Positions 16,619 through 26,445 of a DNA stretch of 64,000 bases are shown one piece after another. The translations under genes and the position numbers were made by a program. The notes under the pieces are model-generated. The model saw nothing but the letters and a program-made list of their open reading frames with translations. It made no database searches and had not been told where the DNA came from. Position 1 is the first letter of the stretch. Each line of letters begins with the position of its first letter. The stretch is from Leptospiraceae bacterium (lineage in GTDB: Bacteria > Spirochaetota > Leptospiria > Leptospirales > Leptospiraceae), in the NCBI GenBank assembly GCA_022402465.1, contig JAKRSH010000024.1:124001-188000 (forward strand), read 5' to 3'.

Positions 16619-18694
16619 CTAGTATCCCAAAAACCCACCGACTTGGTAAACGAAAAAGGATGAAAGATAAGCAAGTAAAGTCATGTACGTAAATTGGAAA
16701 AAAGGCCAAAAATAAGAATTGGTCTCTCTTTTTACAACTGCTAAGGTCGACATACACTGGGAAGCATAGGCAAAAAAGACTAAAATGCTGAATCCTGTAA
16801 GAGGTGTCCAGAGTTTAGAACCATCTTCCCTGGTATCGTTTCGCATTGCTTCTCTAAGGCTCGGATTTTCTTCATCAGCTTCATCTACCCCGTAGAGAAT
16901 CGCTAGAGTTGAAACCATGACTTCTCTTGCTGCAAAAGAGGTGAGAAGAGAAATTCCTATCTTCCAATCAAATCCCAAGGGTTGTATGATGGGTTCAATT
17001 TTCTTACCAAAAGAAGCAGCATAGGACTGTGTTATCTTAGTATCTATTCCTCCTTCTTGGTCTATCTGAATGGGATAATAAGATAAGAACCAAAGAATTA
17101 CTGAAATATAAAGAATAATCTGTCCCGCATTCTTAAGAAAGGTATTAATTTTAGAAAGAACATTCTGCATGATACTTAACAGGGATGGGATCTTATAATT
17201 GGGAAGTTCCATGAGAAAGTAGGAAGAGGAAGATCTAAAAATTGTTTTCTTAAATAATAAACCAAACACTAGAGAAGTGAGTAGACCAAGTAAGAATAAA
17301 AAAAATAACATAAAGCCTTGTAGGTTGAAGATTCCAAAAACAGTTTCTGAAACAAATATAGTTCCAATAATGAGGATGTAAACAGGATACCTAGCCGAAC
17401 ACATTACCAAGGGAGAGATAAGAATTGTAGTTATGCGATCGCTTTTGTTTTCTATGGTTCTTGCTCCCATAATAGCTGGAACGGCACAGGCAGCAGAGGA
17501 AAGTAGGGGGATGAAACTTTTGCCAGAGAGACCGAACTTACCCATAACTCTGTCCATCACAAAAGATACTCTCGCCATATATCCAGATTCTTCCATGATT
17601 CCAATAAAGAAGAAAAGCAGTCCAATTTGTGGAATGAAAACCAATACAGCTCCAACTCCACCTAAGACACCGTCTACGAGAAGGGCTGCTAGAGGCCCTT
17701 GAGGAAGTTGGTCAGAAACAAAGGTTTGGATTTGGGAAATTATCCAATCGATACCATCCATGGGAATTTCCGCCCAGGAAAATAAAAATTGGAAAACAAG
17801 GCCCATAATCACAAAGAAAGCTAAGATGCCATATATGGGATGAAGCAAGATTTTATCAGCCTTAGAAATGACTGCTTGATTTTTTCCTGATACAGATAGA
17901 CATGCAGAGAGAATTTTCTTGATTGCTATTGATTTTGCAATCAATTGACTTTGGATTGAAAAATTTCCCTTACTTGCTGATGCAAGGATGAATTTCTTAG
18001 TCTGCTCGGGAAAAAGATTGGAAAAGCGTATCTCTAAATCATTTTGAGATTCTTTAATCGTTTCATTGATTGCAAATTGCAATTCTAAACTTTCACTTGC
18101 TTCCAAGGATTTCGTGATTTTCTTGAGGATAGTTTCTTCTTTGGCTTCCCATTTCCAAACATGTTTCCCTTGTTGGAAATTTTCAGCTTTGAACAAATCT
18201 TCTCGTATAGAATCTAGATCTGAAAATGATTTAGCGTTGATTAAGTAAAATTTTACTCCAAATGCTTTCTGTAATGCATTGGTATCTATAGAAATATTTC
18301 GTCTTTCCAGGAGATCCTTCATTGTAAGGACAACCTGTACTTTTGCACCTGAGTCAATGATAGAAATGAGGAGTTGTAAACTTCTCTCTAATTGTAAGGA
18401 ATCCAAGATATAGATAATTCTGTCTTCTTTGTGACGAGATAAGATTTGTTTGCTTGCTATCTTTTTGTCTTCACTGTTTCCATCTAGACTAAAGATTCCA
18501 GGAAGATCCCAGATTTCTCTTTCTGTCTCTGCGGTGCTTATCAATCCAGTCTTTTTCTCAACTGTGACACCTTGGAAATTACCTGTCTTTTGTTTAAGGC
18601 CCGTTAATCGATTGAAAAGGGTGGATTTACCACAATTGGGATTACCAACTAGTAAATACTTAAACTTATACTCATTCTCAGTTTTTTTGGACAT
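16619..18694 (-). CDS. feoB: Ferrous iron transport protein B
   Basis: A 691-residue inner-membrane Fe(II) transporter. The N-terminal G domain has G1 GNPNCGKST at 17-25, DLPG near 64-67 and a G4-like TMKD. The C-terminal half carries eight or more membrane segments with the Gate-type cores (VGAVLVFIPQIGLLFFFIG, SGYMARVSFVMDRVM and SAACAVPAIMGARTI) and the second Gate region FAAREVMVSTLAILYG. Length is slightly below the common 700-770. Its start overlaps the end of feoA by 17 bases, indicating coupled translation. Confidence 0.95.
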   Translation of the reverse strand: MSKKTENEYKFKYLLVGNPNCGKSTLFNRLTGLKQKTGNFQGVTVEKKTGLISTAETEREIWDLPGIFSLDGNSEDKKIASKQILSRHKEDRIIYILDSLQLERSLQLLISIIDSGAKVQVVLTMKDLLERRNISIDTNALQKAFGVKFYLINAKSFSDLDSIREDLFKAENFQQGKHVWKWEAKEETILKKITKSLEASESLELQFAINETIKESQNDLEIRFSNLFPEQTKKFILASASKGNFSIQSQLIAKSIAIKKILSACLSVSGKNQAVISKADKILLHPIYGILAFFVIMGLVFQFLFSWAEIPMDGIDWIISQIQTFVSDQLPQGPLAALLVDGVLGGVGAVLVFIPQIGLLFFFIGIMEESGYMARVSFVMDRVMGKFGLSGKSFIPLLSSAACAVPAIMGARTIENKSDRITTILISPLVMCSARYPVYILIIGTIFVSETVFGIFNLQGFMLFFLFLLGLLTSLVFGLLFKKTIFRSSSSYFLMELPNYKIPSLLSIMQNVLSKINTFLKNAGQIILYISVILWFLSYYPIQIDQEGGIDTKITQSYAASFGKKIEPIIQPLGFDWKIGISLLTSFAAREVMVSTLAILYGVDEADEENPSLREAMRNDTREDGSKLWTPLTGFSILVFFAYASQCMSTLAVVKRETNSYFWPFFQFTYMTLLAYLSSFFVYQVGGFLGY

Positions 18695-18935
18695 AAATTT
18701 TTTCTGCTAAGGAATAGGGTAGAGCTACGGTGGACTGCTCAGCAAGCATAGCTACTAGTTTGTTCTGTGATTTAAAATCAGCTAAGATTTGGACATTGGT
18801 TCCAGGCAGAAAGCCTTGTTCGAGACAGTCACGATACAATTCGGGTTCTAGCTCAACTACATCAATTCGTGTGATAAGATAAGAATTCTTCTGTATGGTA
18901 CATGAGAGTAAGTTCATTTCAGAGTTTTCCTTCAT
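18678..18935 (-). CDS. feoA: Ferrous iron transport protein A
   Basis: An 85-residue SH3-like protein that associates with FeoB. It has the family features: small size, a central DVVELEPELYRDCLEQGFLPGTNVQIL (positions about 24-50, given here as the region) and a following VAMLAEQSTVALPYSLAEKIYV that corresponds to the conserved ...VALRxxxAxxI segment. It sits directly upstream of feoB with overlapping frames and starts within the stop of the UbiB-like gene (ATGA overlap). Confidence 0.85.
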   Translation of the reverse strand: MKENSEMNLLSCTIQKNSYLITRIDVVELEPELYRDCLEQGFLPGTNVQILADFKSQNKLVAMLAEQSTVALPYSLAEKIYVQKN

Positions 18936-20212
18936 GAAATAAATTTCTTCTGGTCACGGATGATATCAATTTCGGGTGCAAGAATCTTCACATAACGATC
19001 AAAGTAGAGAATTTGTTTGAATAAAAGCCCGAATTCTCTTGGTATCTTGAGTCCATTATTTTCTGTGATAGCTTTGATATCGAACATAATGGAATTCAAT
19101 TTGGATTCATCTAGGCTAGAAGGATTTCCTGTTTGAATAGAATTTAAAATTCCTGTCATATCACGAAATACAGTATCTAAGTCTTTGATAAATTTCTTCC
19201 TATCTATATTAGGGTTGGTTGAGTCCATAGCTATCAGACCATCAGCAACTAACTCTGCCTCAGAGAAACTAAGACCTTGCATAAAGATCATTAAGCCTTC
19301 CCAAACCTTAGGTGAGATCCTTCCCACAATTCCAAAATCAATAAAACCAATCTTTTCATCTTTTAGAATTAATAAATTGCCTGCGTGAACATCTGCATGA
19401 AAAAAGCCAGAATTCGAAAGAGAGGAAAACCAAACTTCCAAGGCAGTTTCTAGAATTTTTTTGGGTTTATTGGTATATTGCAGCAATGCCTTTTCATCTG
19501 TGATCGCTGCCCCGTAAAATCTTTCCATAGTTAAAACCTTGCGTGTGCTATACGAATGGTAAACTCTAGGAACCTTAGCCCTTGTTTCATTTACTCCCAG
19601 TAGATAGCTTTCAAATTCTTCAATATTTCTAGCTTCTCGTATGAAATCGGTTTCTTCCAGGATGGACTTTCGAAACTCTTCAACCATTCCAGTAAGACCA
19701 GAGGATTTAAATTCGGGAGCGATTTTTTCTAAAATCCAAGTTAGGACTGCAATAAGATTCATATCAGTCTCAAGTATATCTTGTATATCTGGACGTTGGA
19801 TTTTCACAACTACATCCAGACCTTCCTTGGTGATTGCCGCATGAACCTGGGCTATGGATGCAGAGGCAAGAGGTTTTTCTGCAAAAGTATGAAATACCTC
19901 TTTTACATCTCCACCTAATTCTGATTTTATGATTTTTTGAATATCTTTGTAGGGAACAGGCCGCACGTCATCAAGGCATTTCTGCATTTCATCCACAAGT
20001 TCAGGTGGAAAAAGAGAAGGAGCTGAAGCAATAAATTGACCTAACTTAATGTAGGTGGCGCCAAGGCTTTCGAAGGCTTCTCTTAGTTTCAGTGCAATGG
20101 ATTTCATGGGAGGATTTCCAGTAAGAATTTCCCATCCTAATCCTCCTATTTTTGTGGAAAATATCGCCCCTGATTGAAGGATTCTAAGTCCTCCGCTGAA
20201 AAGATTCTGCAT
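18932..20212 (-). CDS. ABC1/AarF/UbiB family atypical kinase-like protein
   Basis: A 426-residue member of the UbiB/ADCK family, ATP-dependent proteins that support ubiquinone or other quinone-lipid handling. Signature elements: the KxGQ motif in YIKLGQFIAS, the alanine-rich loop ASASIAQVHA, the catalytic FHADVHAGNLLIL and the metal-binding IGFIDFGIVG. It is the first gene of a minus-strand unit with feoA and feoB, joined by a four-base overlap. Most family genes lie with quinone or lipid genes; the link to iron uptake here is unusual. The start at 20212 follows an AAGGATAAGG ribosome-binding region. Confidence 0.9.
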   Translation of the reverse strand: MQNLFSGGLRILQSGAIFSTKIGGLGWEILTGNPPMKSIALKLREAFESLGATYIKLGQFIASAPSLFPPELVDEMQKCLDDVRPVPYKDIQKIIKSELGGDVKEVFHTFAEKPLASASIAQVHAAITKEGLDVVVKIQRPDIQDILETDMNLIAVLTWILEKIAPEFKSSGLTGMVEEFRKSILEETDFIREARNIEEFESYLLGVNETRAKVPRVYHSYSTRKVLTMERFYGAAITDEKALLQYTNKPKKILETALEVWFSSLSNSGFFHADVHAGNLLILKDEKIGFIDFGIVGRISPKVWEGLMIFMQGLSFSEAELVADGLIAMDSTNPNIDRKKFIKDLDTVFRDMTGILNSIQTGNPSSLDESKLNSIMFDIKAITENNGLKIPREFGLLFKQILYFDRYVKILAPEIDIIRDQKKFIS

Positions 20213-20302
20213 AATACCCTTATCCTTCTTTGTAGAAATTGGGAAAACCTTTTTATTTTGGTTTACTTGCGACCCCTTCGTTTAAAATGAAGCTTAAACT
20301 CC

Positions 20303-22297
20303 ATGTCTAAAGAAAGTGTTCTCTACCAAGAGCTAGAAAAGCTCGACATGGCTGAACTGAAAAAAACAGCCCAACTCTGGAATCTTCCAAAATTTCCAGC
20401 AAGCAAAGACAAGAAAACTGCAATCCAATATCTTTTTGAATCCTTTCAGGATGAATTTTATTTGAAATGGGTCTTGGAAAAATTTTCCACCGTTCAAGTA
20501 ACAATCATTTCTAATATTCTAAAAAATAAGAATGTAATGACTCTAGGGGAAATTTCCCGAAAAGTAAACATTCCTCCTATTAACGTAGAGATGGAATTGA
20601 ATGTTCTTCGAAAATACTGTTTGGTCTACCAAAGAAAGAACAGAGAAAGATTAACTAACAATTTAGATAAATACCATTTCTATGAAGAAATCGCTTCCTT
20701 AGTAAAAGTTGAGCAGAATCTCAAATCTGAAAAGTTTAAAGTTTCTATAGACAAAGAAGTTGGTAAAACTGAGTCCTTAATTTCCAAGGAATGGTTGGAG
20801 GCACAGGGTCAGAAAAAGGCTGATGCTAGTTTTGTGAAACAAGCACTTAGCCAAGAAGGAATCCAAAAAACCTTAGATTCCTTGGACGATTTTCATAGAG
20901 ATGTTCTGCATAAGATCTACATCCATGGTGGTGTAATCGAAATGGACATTATTCGAAATTATATCATCTCAAACCGAGGTAAATTTGAAGCAGTCATCCC
21001 ACATCTTACTAATTTATTCTTAATACGAGACACCTATTTCGTAGAAGATAAATTCATAAGAGTTGCTGTAATTCCCAAAGAAATTCTTGAACACATTCAG
21101 ACCAATCCTTTGCTTCCACCTATCAAGAAGGGGACCAAGCAAAGAACAGAAAAGAAGACTTCCAACCAATTGGATTTCTATCTCAATGTGAAGAAATTAA
21201 TTTCTTATATCTCAAGAAAAGGATTAAACTTAGCAAAATCTGGTAAGATTAAACAGGCTGATCATAAAAGAACTGAAACAGATTTGTTGAATCCGGACAT
21301 TGATATTTTCCCTGAGAAAAGCCAAGTCTACCAAATTGAATTGATACTGCCCATCCTAAAACTCATGAACTATGTAGACATCAAGGGTGAGAATGTGATT
21401 CTTACCGGCGATATAGATGAGTTCCAGACCAGGGATATTTTTGAAGTAATGAGGCAAACAATTCATGAGGTGAATGAGGCGCGAACAAGACGCTTGAATC
21501 CGCCTGAAGTTTTCATGGCAACAGAAGTTCCTTTTTATGATAAACCTATACTTGACAAATGTGTTAAGATTATCATGAATTACGGTGTAATCAATGTTCA
21601 TGTTATTTTCTCAAATATCATAAGAGAACATCTCATTTTTGCTCCTGGATTTCGTACCAAAACATTCGAAGAAGATTTAGCCGATTTACGAAAAGAAATC
21701 CAATCAGCTATTTTCTACCTTCATTTATTTGGTTTGATTGAGGTAGAATACCCGAATCGCCACCTAACTCTTTCTGATTTAGGAAGGCATTACTTCAACC
21801 AAGATGATCTTCCTTCAGCTACCGAAAAAGGTGGAATCACTATCAATCCTGATATGTCCATCATTGCATTCCCAGATCGGGTCTCCCTAGTTGGGATCAA
21901 TCTTTTGAAAGCCTTCTCTGAACTTAAAGATTATGATAGGGTCTATACTTTCATTCTTACAAAAGATTCTTTTCAATCGGGAATTCTATTAGGCTATAAT
22001 CCTAAACATTTTATTCAATTCTTGAAAGAAAGCAATCGTGGTGAACTCGCACAGAATCTCTTATTCTTGTTAGAAGATTGGGGATCAAATCTTCCTATCG
22101 TAACCATAACTGAAGATTCTGTTCTCGTTCGAACTAAGGATGCCAATACCATGGAACTACTCATGGGTCAGATTAAGGGTAAGAAGTTTGTTGTTGAAGA
22201 GATTTCCACGACAGGGATTATCATTGATAAGAATAAGGTTATGGAAGTTATTGCTATTGCTGAAAGATTGAATCTTATTATTCGATTGAACCGCTAA
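20303..22297 (+). CDS. Helicase-associated (XPB/Ssl2 N-terminal-like) domain protein
   Basis: A 664-residue cytoplasmic protein with no signal peptide or membrane segment. The first 110 residues look like a winged-helix/SAP-like region ([20 protein letters not shown], then [20 protein letters not shown]). The last about 150 residues (from [16 protein letters not shown]) match the pattern of the helicase-associated domain found next to XPB-type helicases: opening beta segment, [20 protein letters not shown], a leucine-rich helix, then [13 protein letters not shown] and a closing [12 protein letters not shown] region. No helicase motifs (Walker A, DExH) are present, so it is a stand-alone form. 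The family assignment is from memory of the pattern and is not certain. Confidence 0.6.
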   Translation: MSKESVLYQELEKLDMAELKKTAQLWNLPKFPASKDKKTAIQYLFESFQDEFYLKWVLEKFSTVQVTIISNILKNKNVMTLGEISRKVNIPPINVEMELNVLRKYCLVYQRKNRERLTNNLDKYHFYEEIASLVKVEQNLKSEKFKVSIDKEVGKTESLISKEWLEAQGQKKADASFVKQALSQEGIQKTLDSLDDFHRDVLHKIYIHGGVIEMDIIRNYIISNRGKFEAVIPHLTNLFLIRDTYFVEDKFIRVAVIPKEILEHIQTNPLLPPIKKGTKQRTEKKTSNQLDFYLNVKKLISYISRKGLNLAKSGKIKQADHKRTETDLLNPDIDIFPEKSQVYQIELILPILKLMNYVDIKGENVILTGDIDEFQTRDIFEVMRQTIHEVNEARTRRLNPPEVFMATEVPFYDKPILDKCVKIIMNYGVINVHVIFSNIIREHLIFAPGFRTKTFEEDLADLRKEIQSAIFYLHLFGLIEVEYPNRHLTLSDLGRHYFNQDDLPSATEKGGITINPDMSIIAFPDRVSLVGINLLKAFSELKDYDRVYTFILTKDSFQSGILLGYNPKHFIQFLKESNRGELAQNLLFLLEDWGSNLPIVTITEDSVLVRTKDANTMELLMGQIKGKKFVVEEISTTGIIIDKNKVMEVIAIAERLNLIIRLNR

Positions 22298-22346
22298 GTA
22301 AGATACTTTCCAAGAGTGAAAAGTTCAACTGACCCCAGAAAGTAAA

Positions 22347-22374
22347 AAACCCGGCCTAGGCTGGGTTTCTTTGT
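22347..22374. terminator. Bidirectional intrinsic terminator between convergent genes
   Basis: AAACCCGGCC at 22347-22356 pairs with GGCTGGGTTT at 22359-22368 (one G-U pair). It is flanked by an A-run on the left and TCTTTGTTT on the right, so it can serve both the plus-strand gene ending at 22297 and the minus-strand gene ending at 22440. Confidence 0.75.
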
Positions 22375-22439
22375 TTCGAAAATGAAAACTAAGCTTTCCT
22401 TCTAAGGTTTTAGAATAAAAATTCTTAAACCTTAGTGAA

Positions 22440-22718
22440 CTACTTGTCTATGTCTGTGATTTTTATTTTTGTTTTAAAATTCCACTTACGGAATTGAGCA
22501 ATAGCATCGATTCTTTCGTCACTTACAAAAAAAAGTCTGTCTCCATATTTCACTAAACCGCCCTTATAATGAGCGTATTTCGTCTTGTGGTCAACTAGAC
22601 CAACTTCTATCACTTTATTCCAATCGTCTGCTGTCTTGAGAGTTGGAACCTTTCTAAGATGAAGTTCCTTAATGGAGTTTCCTTGGACAGCGTCACGTAA
22701 TACTTTTTCCCATTCCAT
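22440..22718 (-). CDS. Small hypothetical protein
   Basis: A 92-residue soluble protein I do not recognise. It is basic, without signal peptide or membrane segment, and has a mixed helix-strand pattern (an opening helix MEWEKVLRDAVQG, a strand-rich middle YAHYKGGLVKYGDRLFFVSD, an end with KTKIKITDIDK). It is 75 bases downstream of the GNAT gene on the same strand and may be the last gene of the glyS unit, though a hairpin lies between. Codon use is like its neighbours, and the ATG is the only sensible start. Confidence 0.65.
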   Translation of the reverse strand: MEWEKVLRDAVQGNSIKELHLRKVPTLKTADDWNKVIEVGLVDHKTKYAHYKGGLVKYGDRLFFVSDERIDAIAQFRKWNFKTKIKITDIDK

Positions 22719-22726
22719 ATGAAACC

Positions 22727-22765
22727 ATTCCTGAGTAAAACTCAGTAAAGGAAAGGAATTTTTTT
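22727..22765 (+). terminator. Hairpin with T7 run, plus-strand orientation
   Basis: CTGAGT/ACTCAG at 22731-22745 forms a six-base-pair stem, and the outer ATTCC (22727-22731) can pair with GGAAT (22755-22759), followed by seven T. The T-run is on the plus strand, opposite to the flanking genes, so it would stop antisense transcription; alternatively the small stem acts in the minus-strand leader of the 92-residue gene. Confidence 0.35.
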
Positions 22766-22793
22766 AACTTCGTAAAATATCAAAGGAAAAAGC

Positions 22794-23264
22794 CTAGAGC
22801 CTTTTGCGAAAGCGAACATAGAATTCTTCAAAATTTTTTGATTTCCAATATTCCATAGCTTCTTCGTTCTCCTTTATAGCTCTGAGTTCCATGGATTGGA
22901 TTCCTTGTTCTCTGGTCCATTGCTCTGCAGATTCCAAGAGAGAAGTCATGTAGCCTTTTTTCTTTTTTCCTCGTTTGGTGACAGCAATGTCTATGTAGAC
23001 AGTTCGTTCTTCCTGAAGAAAGGGCTTTTCTTCTATTCTTGCTATCAATAAGGAAACCAATTCTCCCGATTCATCTCTATAGCCTTGGAATAGAACTCTA
23101 TTGGTACAAGCGAGTTTTAAATAAATGTCAACAAATTTTACAGCAGCTCTTGGACGAATTTTGAACAATCCGTCCAGATCCAGAGAGTTGATTTTCTTAA
23201 AGAACTGGTTAACTAATTCTATAGATTCTTCTCTGTCCTCGAATCCAAGACTTATGACTGGCAA
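22794..23264 (-). CDS. GNAT family N-acetyltransferase
   Basis: A 156-residue acetyl-CoA-dependent acyltransferase. The fold order is visible: N-terminal helices, strand YRDESGELVSLLIARIEE, strand VYIDIAVTKRGKKKKGYMTSLLESA containing the acetyl-CoA pyrophosphate loop (here RGKKKKGYM rather than the usual R/QxxGxG/A), then SMELRAIKENEEAMEYWKSK and F-E-E-F-YVRFRK. The substrate is unknown. It starts two bases after the glyS stop and so is co-transcribed with glyS; this does not by itself imply a role in translation. Confidence 0.8.
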   Translation of the reverse strand: MPVISLGFEDREESIELVNQFFKKINSLDLDGLFKIRPRAAVKFVDIYLKLACTNRVLFQGYRDESGELVSLLIARIEEKPFLQEERTVYIDIAVTKRGKKKKGYMTSLLESAEQWTREQGIQSMELRAIKENEEAMEYWKSKNFEEFYVRFRKRL

Positions 23265-23266
23265 GT

Positions 23267-24664
23267 TTAGAGTTTCTCTATAAAATAAGCTTTCAGTGAA
23301 GTAACAGGAATTCGCTCTTGGTTCATGGTATCCCTTTCTCGAATCGTGACTGTATTATCTTCCAAGGAATTATAATCTATAGTCACACAAAAAGGTGTTC
23401 CAATTTCATCTTGTCGTCTGTACCTCTTTCCAATAGCACCACCCTCATCATAATCGCAGTACCAATGTTCTGAAAGTTCCTCATAGATTTGCTTGGCTTT
23501 TTCTGCGAGACCATCTTTCTTCATAAGAGGAAAGATCCCAATTTTAACTGGTGCAACCTGAGGGTGGAGATGGAGAACAGTTCTTACATCACCATCCTCT
23601 AAGGTTTCTTCTTCATAGGCATCCGCAAGAACAGCTAGGAATAGACGATTCAAGCCAAGAGCAGGTTCTATAACAAAGGGTAAGAATTTTTTCTTATTTT
23701 CTTGGTCTATGTATTTTAAATCTTCTCCTGAGAACTTCTCATGTTGGCTTAAATCAAAATCAGTTCTTGAGGCAACACCCCAAAGTTCCCCCCAACCGAA
23801 GGGATATTTGAACTCAATGTCAGAAGTTTTATCACTGTAATGGGAGAGTTCTTCTGCCTCATGTTCACGCACTCGAAGTGATTCTCTTCGAATTCCAACT
23901 GTTTTAATGAGCCAGTCCATACAAAAAGTAACCCAATGTGTAAACCACTCAGCCTGAGTTCCTGGCTCGCAAAAGTATTCCATCTCCATTTGTTCGAATT
24001 CTCTGGTCCGAAAGATAAACTGCCTTGCCATGATTTCGTTTCGAAAGGATTTTCCTATCTGGGCTATTCCAAACGGAATCTTCCTTCGACTAATCTGTGA
24101 TACATTTTTGAAATTAATAAAAATGCCTTGGGCAGTTTCTGGTCTTAGGTAGATCTCTGTTGCATCTTGTTCGGAAGCTCCATGCGAGGTTTTAAACATT
24201 AAGTTGAATTGTCTTGCTGGGGTGAAGGTCTTTTCGGAACCACAATTGGGGCATTTGTAGTTCTCATCAAGTATGACTTGGGTCATTTCTTCCAGGGACT
24301 TTCCTGTTGAGAAACCTTCTCCCTTTTTATCATCTAAGAATTTATCAACTCGGTAGCGAGTCTTACAATTTTTGCAATCCATCAAAGGATCATTGAAGTT
24401 AGAAACATGGCCAGAGGCCTCCCAGACTTTTGGGTGCAGCAAAATGGAAGAATCCAAGCCCATGACATCATCTCTTTTGTGGACAAAATGCTTCCACCAA
24501 AGTTTCTTTAGATTCAATAGAATCTCTATTCCTTGGGGACCATAGTCAAAGGTATTGGAAAGTCCACCATAGATTTCTGAACCAGAAAATACGAAACCAC
24601 GACGTTTTGCTAAGGATACAATTTGCTTTAAGGAAGAGTCTTCCTTGGAATTTTCTTTTGCCAT
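23267..24664 (-). CDS. glyS: Glycyl-tRNA synthetase, single-chain class II type
   Basis: A 465-residue alpha2-type glycyl-tRNA synthetase that charges tRNA-Gly. Recognisable are RRGFVFSGSEIYGGLSNTFD near the N-terminus, the zinc-like cysteines in MDCKNCKTRYR and YKCPNCGS, class II motif 2 FRNEIMARQFIFRTREFEQM with METEF-like MEYFCEP, motif 3 around VIEPALGLNRLFLAVL, and the C-terminal anticodon-binding domain ending ERDTMNQERIPV. It is the archaeal/eukaryal-like homodimeric form, not the GlyQ-GlyS tetramer. It is divergent from the TonB-like membrane protein gene. Confidence 0.96.
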   Translation of the reverse strand: MAKENSKEDSSLKQIVSLAKRRGFVFSGSEIYGGLSNTFDYGPQGIEILLNLKKLWWKHFVHKRDDVMGLDSSILLHPKVWEASGHVSNFNDPLMDCKNCKTRYRVDKFLDDKKGEGFSTGKSLEEMTQVILDENYKCPNCGSEKTFTPARQFNLMFKTSHGASEQDATEIYLRPETAQGIFINFKNVSQISRRKIPFGIAQIGKSFRNEIMARQFIFRTREFEQMEMEYFCEPGTQAEWFTHWVTFCMDWLIKTVGIRRESLRVREHEAEELSHYSDKTSDIEFKYPFGWGELWGVASRTDFDLSQHEKFSGEDLKYIDQENKKKFLPFVIEPALGLNRLFLAVLADAYEEETLEDGDVRTVLHLHPQVAPVKIGIFPLMKKDGLAEKAKQIYEELSEHWYCDYDEGGAIGKRYRRQDEIGTPFCVTIDYNSLEDNTVTIRERDTMNQERIPVTSLKAYFIEKL

Positions 24665-24744
24665 ACGTCAACCATGGTTTGAAGAAAGTATTAAAAGGAA
24701 AAGAATTTTCTTGGAATAGGATAAAACTCTTTAATGATGGTATT

Positions 24745-26445
24745 ATGACTCAAGGAATCAGTCTTCTTTTATGGATGAGTCCATTTATTAATCTAGGAAT
24801 ATTCTTTCCCCTGGGAGTCTGGATACTTTATTTCAAGAACTCAGTCCTTAGAACCCAAAGTTTTATTTTAATTCTAACTCAATCTTTTGTTTTCCTTGTT
24901 TTCACTTTTTTGGAACTTAGCTCCTTACTTGATTTTAGTTGGGAGAGCTCTGTTTATGCCTTCATTCAAATGAATGCTTTTGTTTGGCTTGGTGCTGTCT
25001 ACAGCCTTGGATTTTTCTTTTTACTTGGAAATCTGATATGGAACCGAGTGGTGAAGCGCAGGCAGACCTTGATCCAGAACAAGGTTGGTAAGAAAAGAAA
25101 CAGAATGAACTCTTTAGGATTTGTAATTCTTGCTACCTTTCTTGCTATCTGCTTCTCTCTTTTTAAATTGTATCTGCAAGAATCCAAGGCTCAGAATCCT
25201 TTGCTTTTTTTTCACTGGGCTTTGGAAAAAAGTTTTGTCCTAGATTATTTCCTTTCCTTAGCTTTGTTTCATTCTTGGTTTTCTAGAGCTCAGGCTTTTG
25301 CAACAACAAGAAGTTTGTATAAGGCATTCGTTTGGTCGGGATTTCGCAGAAGATATTTCTTATCTCAGTTGAGCGAGAACTTAAGACCCAGTGGAAATCT
25401 ATTGCATAAAATTTCAGGATCAGCCTTCGCAAGAAATTGGACCATTCCAGGTTGGGGTCATATTTACTTTGGTGATTTCTGGAAAGGTTTTCCAATCTTG
25501 TTCTTATTTTTGCTAGCCGTATTTCTTCTCCTAACAGCTATCTTCTCTTTCATAAGCCCACTTCTTGGAATCCAATACCTAAGCTCATGGGGATTGAAGC
25601 CTGGAGTTCCTGACAAAGAATTTTTCATTAAGGCAGGTAGACTAATCTATCTTCTTCTGCCAGTGTTATTCCTTCCTCTATTGTATACAATTTCTCATCT
25701 TCTGCTTCGCAAAAGTTTTCATAACCTAAGAACCAATTCCGAAAATGAGCGAGTCTCTTTGAGGCAAGGATTCTTAAATTATTTTCCCGTTTCCCTGCTC
25801 GTACATATTACCTTTCTTGTTTTCCTCATTATCATACCTTTTACACTGCAAAGACAGAAACCAAAAGATTCCAAGAAAGACCAGGCTTCTCACTTTCAAC
25901 CTGAGAAATTAGAATTTTATTTTATCGATCCAAATATCCCAGAGGATGTGGAAAACCTAAATGGTGGTGTAATGACAGGAACGGATACACCTAACCAGGA
26001 ACAAGGTGAGAAAATCTCGGATGAAAAACCTTCGGACAATGGCCCAACTATGGGTTACATTAAGAAAATAAGAGGGAAGAAGGTTCCTGCGACTTATTCT
26101 AATTATATTTCTGCTAAGATGCGAGGCCCAGAAAATTATTTGGACTATTGGACAAGAGCACCTAAGCCATATTCGTCGGTAGTCGCTTACACCATAACAC
26201 AAGAAGGGGATATCATTGATATTGAAATAGTGGAAGGCTCAGATTATCCTGACCAAGATCTTCTCACTCTGGAATTGATTGAAGGGCTTGGTCCTGTTAT
26301 GGCACCTCCTTCTGCTAATGGAAATGACATCCGAGTGACAGAACTTTTTTGGAACGGAAGCCTTGATCCAGAAATCATGCCTACGCCTCTTCAGAAAGAA
26401 ATGGTTCAACATTTTGATGGAAGGTATATGGAGGAGATAGAATGA
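24745..26445 (+). CDS. Polytopic membrane protein with C-terminal TonB-like domain
   Basis: 566 residues from the ATG at 24745. An upstream in-frame start at 24607 would read through the first codons of glyS on the other strand and is unlikely. The order is: two to four hydrophobic segments, a TM2-like turn PGWGHIYFGDFWKG near residue 234 with further membrane helices, a basic loop, a last membrane helix (SLLVHITFLVFLIIIPF) resembling the TonB anchor, a Pro/Asp/Glu/Lys-rich linker, then a C-terminal TonB-like domain (YSSVVAYTITQEGDIIDIEI, then DLLTLELIEGLGPVMAPP). TonB proteins couple the proton gradient to outer-membrane receptors. No exbB/exbD or receptor gene is adjacent. It overlaps the next gene by four bases. 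Confidence 0.7.
   Translation: MTQGISLLLWMSPFINLGIFFPLGVWILYFKNSVLRTQSFILILTQSFVFLVFTFLELSSLLDFSWESSVYAFIQMNAFVWLGAVYSLGFFFLLGNLIWNRVVKRRQTLIQNKVGKKRNRMNSLGFVILATFLAICFSLFKLYLQESKAQNPLLFFHWALEKSFVLDYFLSLALFHSWFSRAQAFATTRSLYKAFVWSGFRRRYFLSQLSENLRPSGNLLHKISGSAFARNWTIPGWGHIYFGDFWKGFPILFLFLLAVFLLLTAIFSFISPLLGIQYLSSWGLKPGVPDKEFFIKAGRLIYLLLPVLFLPLLYTISHLLLRKSFHNLRTNSENERVSLRQGFLNYFPVSLLVHITFLVFLIIIPFTLQRQKPKDSKKDQASHFQPEKLEFYFIDPNIPEDVENLNGGVMTGTDTPNQEQGEKISDEKPSDNGPTMGYIKKIRGKKVPATYSNYISAKMRGPENYLDYWTRAPKPYSSVVAYTITQEGDIIDIEIVEGSDYPDQDLLTLELIEGLGPVMAPPSANGNDIRVTELFWNGSLDPEIMPTPLQKEMVQHFDGRYMEEIE

Noticed and set aside
16609-16623. A 14-base string shared with 53779-53792, both times across a gene's stop codon (AAGTATCGGCTAGT).
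   Set aside because: Exact 14-base repeats are expected several times by chance in 64 kb on two strands, and no palindrome or element border is shared.
24607-24744. An N-terminal extension of 46 residues for the TonB-like protein.
   Set aside because: It would read through the first codons of glyS on the other strand, has no ribosome-binding site, and the ATG at 24745 leads straight into the first membrane helix.
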